A stretch of 64,000 nt of DNA, from NCBI GenBank assembly GCA_964036295.1, contig OZ038464.1, forward strand, positions 18,398,443-18,462,442, written 5' to 3'. Both the position numbers and the translations under genes were made by a program. Positions 46,244 to 64,000 of this stretch are shown one piece after another. The DNA is from Plumapathes pennacea (Eukaryota > Cnidaria > Anthozoa > Antipatharia > Myriopathidae). Every line of letters starts with the position of its first letter. Within the stretch, counting starts at the first letter, position 1. The notes below the pieces were generated by a model. The model did not search any database. It was not told the origin of the DNA and saw only the letters and a list, made by a program, of their open reading frames with translations.

Positions 46244-49200
46244 ATGGCACTCGGCTTTTTTGGATTTAGTTTTGACTTTGCCATCATCGGGAATGTTCTG
46301 TTGGCTGTAATATTTCTCTCTGTGCTCCACGTGCTCATCGAGTTGTACAAGTTCAGAGGAATGCCGCCTGGACCTCGCTTCACCAGCATCCCGGTTTTCG
46401 GGAATTTCTTGAGTTTCGACGCCAGTTCGGACAGCGTCAAGTATCGGATCAAAAGGTACGATTTGGAGATTTAATTTCCATATCGTTATGTCAAGAATTA
46501 TCTCCTAACTCTGTTTTCAATTTTAAACTAAAATATGCTAAAGGGATGAACTCCTCTGAACAAAAACATGAACTCCACATTATAATGTACTCATTCTTTT
46601 TAGTCAGTCACGCCTTTGAGTTTAATTTGATAGTCTAGGAGTTGAAAGTCAGCACTACTCTCAATACTGATCTCGACTTGATGCAACTTTAACAATATCA
46701 GTATAAACGGTCCCCAAAGCCTGCTTTCCAAATGATCGATGGCGCGAAATCCAGCGATCCGTATGGAAACCAGGCTTAAGCGTGAGTAATAAAGCAGGGA
46801 CACATTCAGACCATTTTACGGAAACTGGTCAGATTTGTTTTGTTCTCTGGAAATGGTATTTAGGAAACATCAAAATCTAAAGGTTTTTTGGAGAAGTATT
46901 CCCCTATACCACCCTAGAAGCTTGTTCTTTCGGCGCAGCACAGATTCGGCCACGGTCAGATTTCCTTCTGTATCCGCCGCTGTACAGATTGTATGACTTT
47001 GCTTTGTTTTGCTATTTCCCCAGTCTTGTGGAACGCTATGGTCCAGTGTTCTCGGTCCGGCTCGGCAGCTACAAAGTTGTATTTGCGTCGTCAGAAGAAG
47101 CAGTCAGCGAATTGCTGGTGACAAGGAGTTCGGATTACTCTGGAAGGCCTCCTTTCTACAGTTTCTTGAGCGCAACCTTCGGTAAGACAATACAACTCAA
47201 CCTCCCACACTCATCGAAGCGGTTACACACGTGGTGGAACTTGCGAATATCGTAAAACGCGCACGCGTTACTACACACGGAAACGCAGAAACACACTTGC
47301 GTATTAAACACACGGGCAGACAGACGCACGAACGCACACGCGCTCACACGTTTCCGCGTTACCTCGCACGCGCACAGACTCGATTTGCGCATGCCGCACT
47401 CATATTCAATCACACGCGCGTTTGGCGCGCACACACACGCAGACGGGAATATGCGCGCACATGCACAAATCCTGTAAATTTATCAGCTTGACAGCTCTTT
47501 GTGATAAACAGCTATGCAGTAAAAATAACCGTTTGTTTATTTTTCAGGGGGTAAAAACATGGCCATTGGTCCGGTCAATACAGCCTGGCGATTGCACCGA
47601 AAGCTTCTTACTACGTGCCTACGTAATCACTTCAGCGATGAGTTGTACATTGACGAGGTGGTATCCAAACAAGTCAGTCATATTTTCAAGGTACATATGT
47701 TTCTTCAGATTTTCTTCAGTTTTTCGGATGTCAATCTTCATGTTATTCAAAAGCATTAGCAAGTTTCGTATCGTGGCTACATCTGACGTTTGAGCTGGGC
47801 CTTGTTCGCATAGGGTCGGTAAAATAAATATAACCGTTGCCATTTATAATTTATTTCCCAGTTGTTTGATGATCAGGGAGATTCGCCGTTCGATCCAACG
47901 GACATTCTAACAGCCACAGTCGCAAACATCATCACCGAATCCGCGTTCGGTGAAAACTTCAATGACACACACGAAGATTACAAACGATTCTTTGAACTCA
48001 ACGAAGTACTCTTCAAAGACATCCAACTCAACAAAGATGTGGGACTGCTGGACTTTTTTCCATTGGCGAAGTATTTCCGGCCAAAAGCGTACAAAAAAGC
48101 AGACTACTGCGCGCTAGAAGCTCGGAAGATCGCGCTCAGACAAGTCGAGAAGAGAAAGAAGATGTTTGATCCGGAAAAAGACGAAGCCCGCGACTTGGTC
48201 AGTGTTCTCTTGAAAGCAAGACACGAAGTGGAAAAAGAGGGCGACAAACAAAAAGAAGCCATGTTAACCGACGAGTACTTTGCCAACAGTTTGGAGACAA
48301 TGTTCAGCGCGGGATACGATCCCACAAAGTAAGACTGCTGTTCATGGCCAAAAATTGTCCCGAGAACCATACCGCGCCCTCGTTCCTGGGCGAACCAACT
48401 AAACATACAATTCTTTTAATCTCAGTAAATCGTTTACATTAGAAGGCGTCCCTGCCCCCCGAAACAAGACATATTTAGGTTTCATTTGACAGTTGTAATT
48501 TTACGGCTACAATCAAATGCAAAAGTAGTTGAGACACTGTGCATATTTTGAGCAATTTATCGGCTTTTAAGTTTTGTTGATTTCTGCCCCCTCTCCCCCC
48601 GTCTCAATGTTGTTCGGGCCTGAAATCTCGTTGTCGGATATTGGATACTCAACATTAAAACGGGGAAGGGGGGGGGGGGGGGGGGGAAGATGCTGTCAAA
48701 TGAAATCCAAATGAGAGTGAGGGAATAGAAGAGAAGAATGGGTCTTTTTCTGCGAGTGTCTCAATTATTTTGCATTTGATTGTAGGGCTATGAAGTGCAT
48801 GGTTCAAACACTTTTAAGCTGTTTAACTCTTTTTCTCCCAGGTTCATAGTGCATATTCTCCCAACCCTTCAAGAGATCAAATATGTGGGTAATGAACTGA
48901 TAGTTCAATGAGCTGTCATCTGAATAATCTATCGGAAGCCAGCTGGTTCTCCTCCGGTATTGTTTATATATCTCTGGTGAGAGACTAAAAGAGAATATTG
49001 AAGATGATCATTCTTAGAAGCCGGTTTAAGGCCATTTAGACATCTAGACTACGGGGTCACATATTTTCTTTTTCTCCCGGCTAGCACCGCTCTCAGGTGG
49101 GCCGTCGCGTTCCTGGCAAGTTACCCACAACACCAAGCGGCCATTCAGCGGGAACTCGACGAGGTGGTGGGGCGAGACCGCATGCCAAAAATGAGCGACC

Positions 49201-50172
49201 GGCCCAGGCTCCCACTGATGCAGGCCGCCATCATGGAGACTCTTCGTCTGGGAAACGTGTTGGAGACGGCCCTCCCTCATTACACCATTACTGATACTAC
49301 CCTATGCGGATATAGGGTGCCTAAAGGTTAGTGACGGAGAAGGAGTCCGGCGCAAAAACGGGGACTGGACCGAATTTTCCTCAATTTCAAAAGGAACCAT
49401 TTCCGTTTTCCTGTATTTCTGATGTGTAATGATTTGCACGCGTCAAGACAGCTCGGAACTGGTCAATTTTGTCACTCTTTTATTTATCTATTTATTTATT
49501 TATCTTTTTAACTGTTTGATCCAGGCTTCAACAAATATCACTTTTACTTACGCTGCTCTATGTTAGATATCGACATTTTGAGTTTTTCGACATTTTTTGA
49601 TGGCTGCGTGAATTATTCCGGCAAGTATATTAATGTACGATGGACGCCGTTAAGAAATTTAACTTGACGTTCCGAACAGGTTAAGCTAAGTAACGCTTTA
49701 AACGCCAGCTTACTACCAGTTCGGTGTTAATCTTATTCAAATCAAGGTGAACCTAACTTGCTACATTATTTAACAATTCAAACTATCACACGTTTTCACG
49801 GAGACTAAGCATTTTATTGTATTCCTAAGTTAAGTTATTTTTACAGGCACAGTGGTTCTTCCCATTTTGGTGTCTGTACATCTGGACCCTAAAGCCTGGA
49901 AGAACCCCGAAGAGTTCAACCCTTACCGCCATCTCGACGACAATGGCAAAGTACTCCTGAGTCCCAAAAGTTACTTCCCTTTCTCCGCCGGCCGCCGAGC
50001 GTGCCCGGGCGCACCCACAGGGAAACAGGAGCTGTACATGGTGCTCAGCAAAGTACTACACCGATACACCTTCATTCCGGAGAATGGTAACTACCCCATC
50101 GACTTGACAGGAGTCAAAGCTTTTGCCAGATATCCCAAGCCGTATAAGGTTCGCGCCATCAAGCGTCAATGA
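46244..50172 (+). CDS. Microsomal cytochrome P450, CYP2-clan type, unit B copy
   Basis: Exons 46244-46455, 47024-47181, 47548-47690, 47862-48328, 49085-49326 and 49847-50172 equal the unit A exons in length and phase and give 515 residues. The heme loop FSAGRRACPG, ETLR and the unusual I-helix AGYDPT are all identical to unit A. Differences seen are V to A at residue 2 (MALGFFGF) and F to L next to the C-helix Trp (WRLHRK). In unit B a short deletion upstream removes the longer open frame, which supports 46244 as the true start. The same upstream duplicated block and TIR element precede it. Expressed status cannot be judged from sequence. Confidence 0.92.
48668..48686. repeat. Expanded poly-G tract in P450 intron 4
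   Basis: 19 G here against 8 G at the equivalent unit A position (30834-30841). Confidence 0.9.
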
Positions 50173-52811
50173 TGTCATTTGCAGCCTGTGCTCAGATAGA
50201 TTCCCAAAATACTCGTGTGGGACTGAAAAGAAAAGTGTACATAGCATAGAAAGAATTCATAGTTGGATCGGCTGCTTGATATGTAAGTGATCAGAAGCTA
50301 AGTTCTTTATACCATTCACAAAGAGACAGGGCATGTGGCATAAAGAGAATTTATAGTTGGATCGGCTGCTTGATGTGCAAGTGATAAGATGCTAAAACTT
50401 CTCCCTGCCTTTCACGAAGAGACAGTCCCTGTGGATGACAAACCTTCCGCATATTTGGATCAGCTGAAAACTGTCGGCATCAGTGTGTTATTAAAAGGTT
50501 CTGTTGGACTGTAATGCACTTGTTCCCTGTTTTTGTCAGTTTCCTTGCCTCCCCGACTTTGCTGATTATAATTTTAAAGCTTTTCAAATGCACCACCCCA
50601 TTCGCGCGCTCGGAACTATGGAGTACAGGCCGCCTAGAGATTGTGCATCCTTTCACTTCTACAAATTCAGCTGTGAACGCACACTTTGATTGCCTCTTGC
50701 AAGTTTGTCTCATGTCCAGCAAGTTGCCACCAAATTTCATTTACAATTATCTAGCGTCTATAATACAAGCACGGTTGTACCCAGCTCCAATCGTTACGTT
50801 TCATTGATTTTCTTCTGTTTCGCCTGCGTGAGTGCGTGCGTGCAAATATTTTCGTGCAAACTGATATGAAATGTTTACAATTATGTCGGACAAAATGAAA
50901 GTTTCGCTCGCGAATTCCTCCAAACTAAACTGGCCTGGCCCAGACGTTTTACCGTTTCATATTGTCATTCGATTTGACTTCAACTGCCTCGAGTGTGTTT
51001 GTGCGGTAATGGGCTTCCGTTTTGGCTTCGGGAATTCCGTTTTCTCGTCTGGAGCAAGAAGAAACCACGTGTGCCGTGAGTACTGAATGAGCCGACCAGA
51101 AGTAAGGTATTTCCCTCCAAACTAATTTTCGTGTATCAAACTGCGTGCAAAGATATCATTTTTTCTTCCTTACACTTTCTTGAACGAAAACGTTTGGAAG
51201 AAAACCCCGAACTGCTAACAGTTGAAGTTGAATTCGTTCGGGTTTAAATGTTCGACTAACTGTTCCATATTCTTTGAAATCCTTTTGTACATTGTTTTGC
51301 AAAGCTCTGATTGTTGTTAATCTTAAGGGATTAGACTGAAATGTTATGTAAATAATCGTTTGGAGCGAATTCAGATTACTTTTAAAAATGAGCAGGGTGA
51401 GCCTGGGGCAGGGGCACTTCTCATATAAACGGTTCACTTGAGTATAAAGAAATGTATAAGTAGTTGGCGCGCCCTCATGTAGTTTCAAATACTCTCAAAA
51501 GGTTATTATCATACATTTGCAAACTAAATCATTTCTCTGGTAACAGGCATACATGTTAGCTTTCCCGTCGTCAGAGCAATTGCCTAAAACTAACGTACGT
51601 ACCCAGTAATAACACCACATTGAAAATGAAAACAGTGAAGTGACGTTATATAGCTCTTAACAGAGAGCGAGACTTCATTCACGTTGGCTGTCGACGAGTG
51701 CTGATTGGTTCCCAAACTGTTTCCGGTTGCGAAGGTGTCAGATGTGTTGTCACGCGTCAGTGCGCGCGCGCAGACTTCAAACTCACAGCGTACCGTCGAT
51801 CTACACTAAGAACGTTTGCCTTGGATCCCAACTAACTTATCGAGAATCAAGCAAGTTGAAGGTAAATTGCAGTATGCACTGTTTCTTTTCTAGCATTTCT
51901 ATAGCAAGTTTGATGTATTTGAGTGGCAAAATGGCTTGCACCAGAGAAAGCCGAGGCCCAGCTTTACCTCACTATGCAAATTATGACTCACCTAGCAGAC
52001 AAAATCTTCTCTGGTAGTGCTTTCCCACAGTCATCATAAACTGTAAAATATAGAAGGGGCTAGAAGCTTAAATTTACAGATCTATGAGAGAACTGTACAT
52101 TACGTTTACCTCTGCTCCACTATTCCGACGTTCCAGGTCCAAGTTCATTTTTACTGCAAATATGGATCTGCATGCTTGAGTAGCCTTCATTGAAAACTTT
52201 GGAAAATATTTTATTTTATTTCCCTTTGTGTTCCATCAGCTCTAGAAACTTCAGAATCTTCTCCTTGGCTCAGCTTTTACTAGACTAAGAGTGAAATGAG
52301 AACTAAAACATCAATCGGTGATATCGGCTGCCGTGTCCATTGCTGAGAACTGCAGAAAATACGATATGTTTCGAAACAGCTTTGTTGGTGCTGATCAAGA
52401 AGTAAAAAAGACTGCCTTAGAACATAAACAGTGTAACGAACTCCAGCCGATCCAAAAATAACAATGTCACGTTGTGTTAATTGCACAATCTAAAAGGAAA
52501 AAAATACAATTATTTGGTGATATGGTAAGTTATTCAATCTAAAATTTAAATATTGTAATTTTTGTTCAGAAGAAAAAACTGTTTTCTTCTTTTAAAATTG
52601 TTGTATGGCGCAATTTTGAACTCGTATGCAATTTCCTACGACAAGAGAGGACTAGATTTAAATGTCTGGCAATATGGTAGCCTAAGCTTGAACGTGTCTA
52701 AGCGTGTCGAAAGGTTTCGTCGACTGACTGTGTAATCTAAAATCACACTTTGCGTTTCACACTGATGTCATTCTTCGCTGATCTCCAAAGCCAAAAAGAA
52801 GACACCAGAAC
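50173..52811. other. P450 3' region, end of unit B and upstream region of the SLC18B1-like gene
   Basis: Unit B homology ends at about 51711. Between 51712 and 52811 no exon, known repeat or clear promoter motif was recognised. CGCGTCAGTGCGCGCGCGCA near 51753 is locally CpG-rich. Confidence 0.45.
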
Positions 52812-61905
<9,094 letters not shown>

Positions 61906-62804
61906 AATTTGTGAATATCACTGTTAAGGATGGCCAACTGCGCAGGACTAACAATTTGCAGTACGGTCGCACAATTGTGAGAGCCAGAGTTCAACTATCA
62001 TTTCAACCTTTCAAAGCCCTGCTTTGACTTCAATTGAGCTCACAAGTCGACGCTGGCGTTTGTCAGCGTTTGGCCATGCACCCGTGGCAAGTGTATGACA
62101 CAAAGTTCGGGTTTTGTAAACTTGCGTTGGCTTGCTACAACGAACGAGACCATTTGGCCATGCAGCAGTAATGCCAACCTCGGCGCAGTTACACGGCTCT
62201 CCTCGTTTCTGATTAGCTTGCACACCACAAACAATAAGACACATAGAGCTGACTGGTGACTGGTGACTGATGACGCAACACTGAAAAGTTAGTTTATTGA
62301 GTATTTCGACCTGAACCAGAAGATGCCGTTAAAGAAAATTTAAAATATCATTCTGCGTTACTTTAAGGCAAGCAAAGTAATACAGAATATAAAACTCCAA
62401 GGAAACTATATGCGGCGGAGAAATTTTAGAGGTATGTGACCAAGACTACACAACTTTGTTTCCGCGAAGTTGATATTATTGAGAGACGAGCCGCTTGTGA
62501 AACTCAGGAATAAAACCTCTGAGAGCTGTAAATATACAAGCGAGTTTGTTAAAACAGAATATATTTGAAAGACCCTCCAAACGGCTGTATAAATTCTTGC
62601 GTAAGACGGGGGGAAGGGGGGCAAGGTTATCTGAAGCAAAGTTTGCCAGCATCACCAGACACACAAGGAACGAATTACCGTTTAAAATGGCCAAGTATTG
62701 GCCAAGATTTTTCCAAAGTTCGTCCACCCCAATTACGTTCCCTTATAACTCATAAACGATTCTAGACCGGTACGCTTAATGCTTACAGCGACTTTACGCT
62801 TGTT

Positions 62805-63415
62805 TCCCTTCTATATCTTGTCAACGGCCAAAGAAAAAGAGAACAAATGTACAGCAAAGAGTCTTGTTGTAGCCTGCTAGGGAAGGTTTCCTGAAAGCTT
62901 CAAGAGTTTTAAAATTTTGCTCAAAATCGACCATTTTTGGCCAAAATCATGGGCTATAGCCTTACCATTTCTTCAACTTTTGGCCATTTTCGACCAAATC
63001 TCAGAATCGCATGAAACTTTCAGGAAATGTTCCTGGGAGTTTTGTGATGGTTTCGACATAATATATGTGATAATTGAATGAGCGGGTCGCGAGTAATAAG
63101 AGCAAATCGCCGCCTCACACATCGCGCACTTTTCGAACAAAACAATCAAAAAATCCGTAGTTTCCCTGTCATATCTTATAAACGCTGAAGAAAAATAACA
63201 CAAATGTCGACAAAATGGTCTCGTTATAGTCCCAGGAACATTTCCTGAAAGTTTAAAGAGTTTTAAAATTTTGCTCAAAATCGACCATTTTTGGCCAAAA
63301 CCATGGGCTATAGCCTTACCATTTCTTCAAAATTTGGCCATATTCGACCAAATCTCAGAATCGCATGAAACTTTCAGGAAATGTTCCTGGGAGTTTTTTG
63401 ATGGTTTTTGGCCAA
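62805..63415. repeat. Tandem duplication, period about 354 bp
   Basis: CCTGAAAGYTTMAAGAGTTT TAAAATTTTGCTCAAAATCG at 62890 recurs at 63244. About 165 bp downstream and about 80 bp upstream of each are alike. Internal words TTTTTGGCCAAAA and GGCCATTTTCGACC also repeat. It ends near a short GGGTCAGCCACT/GGGTCAACCACT triplet repeat. Confidence 0.85.
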
Positions 63416-63605
63416 AAAAATTGGGTCAGCCACTGGGTCAACCACTGGGTCAGATTGAATTCAATTAGCGTACGGTAGTTATATATGGCAAGGAAAAGAC
63501 GAAGATTACACACAGTACGGAAAGCTTTTTAAAGATGTCTGCACGAGCCTTGCAAGCTTTCAGTGTGATATTAGCTTACGTAGTAGCTCTCACTCGATGT
63601 GGGTT

Positions 63606-63808
63606 AACCCTTTCACTCCCAAGAGTGATCAACTTCAATTTTCTCATTCAATTTCTCACCAAGGATATATCACCACAGTATGGAGAAGTTGGCTTTTGAT
63701 AGCTTGCTAAGATGACAGCTGATTGAAGTATTAATTCTCCCCACATTTCTCACAAATTTTCTTCTTGAATGGTTGGGAGAATCTGCACTTTGAACTTGGG
63801 AGACATTT
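63606..63808. mobile_element. CCCTTTC-CTCCCAAG inverted-repeat element
   Basis: AACCCTTTCACTCCCAAGAG at the left and GAACTTGGGAGAC at the right. The interior has the family words AAGTTGGCTTTTGATAGCTT and TTCTTGAATGGTTGGGAGAA. About 203 bp. Confidence 0.85.
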
Positions 63809-64000
63809 TACCCGCACCGTCTGAGACAACCTGCAAGTATGCTCTTGGTTTGTTGACCGATGCGCACTTTTAGTCCACTTATATCTCTGGAGCCAGTTTT
63901 TCAAGTTTTACCGATGGTTTTTACTCAAGATTAGCAGTAAATAGAATAGGAAGGATGGAATGTACACCAGTGCGTGTTTAATCTCGTGTAATCAGGCAAA

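Larger units (their letters stand above)
37277..51711. repeat. Segmental duplication unit B (methyltransferase + P450)
   Basis: This is the direct repeat of 19219-33897, about 14.44 kb here. It differs from unit A by scattered substitutions, homopolymer and microsatellite length changes, a shorter hairpin at 44031, and absence of the 121-bp palindrome and the poly-A run. It is followed immediately by unrelated sequence leading to the SLC18B1-like gene. Confidence 0.9.
61906..64000. other. Downstream spacer
   Basis: No gene is supported. The content is the two repeats listed separately plus AT-rich sequence. Frames on both strands at 62011-62244 and 62406-62765 show no recognisable motif. Confidence 0.5.

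Noticed and set aside
50871-51086. 71-codon frame downstream of the unit B P450
   Set aside because: The unit A counterpart (33097-33310) has indels that break the frame, and no motif is recognisable.
62011-62765. Several open frames of 63-83 codons downstream of the SLC18B1-like gene
   Set aside because: Both strands are open with no family motif or splice context, so they are likely chance frames.

Overview
The window looks like nuclear DNA of an early-branching animal, most likely a stony coral or another anthozoan. This rests on multi-exon genes with short GT-AG introns, AT-rich spacers full of small inverted-repeat elements, animal-type genes (CatSper channel, SLC5A7-like choline transporter, SLC18B1-like transporter, CYP2-clan P450) and a SABATH-type methyltransferase. 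The organism is inferred, not read directly. No tRNA, rRNA or CRISPR was recognised. Gene models were built by hand from splice sites and reading phase; every multi-exon model called intact closes in frame.

Layout. 1-653: 3' end of a LicD-family gene (+). 1415-9435: CatSper4-like sperm calcium-channel gene (-), 16 exons. 11479-16306: complete seven-exon choline transporter gene (+). 18663-19072 and 35302-36439: first two and last two exons of a second choline transporter copy whose exons 3-5 are missing and replaced by about 16 kb of other DNA. 22221-26764 and 28374-32343: SABATH methyltransferase and cytochrome P450 (unit A). 40155-44599 and 46244-50172: a nearly identical methyltransferase/P450 pair (unit B). 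52812-61905: 16-exon SLC18B1-like MFS transporter (+). The last 2 kb holds repeats only.

The dominant feature is a segmental duplication of about 14.5 kb (19219-33897 and 37277-51711, period about 18.06 kb). Both copies of both genes stay open and differ by only a few residues. The copies differ mostly by homopolymer length, microsatellite length and one perfect palindromic insertion present only in unit A. Past the end of unit A lies a more diverged relic of the P450 upstream region, so an older round of duplication probably preceded the recent one. False duplication from uncollapsed haplotypes must be excluded by read depth.

Functionally, a small-molecule methyltransferase and an ER P450 are co-duplicated and flanked by a sodium-coupled choline transporter family and a vesicular polyamine/amine-type transporter. 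This arrangement resembles a small animal metabolic gene cluster. The product is unknown.
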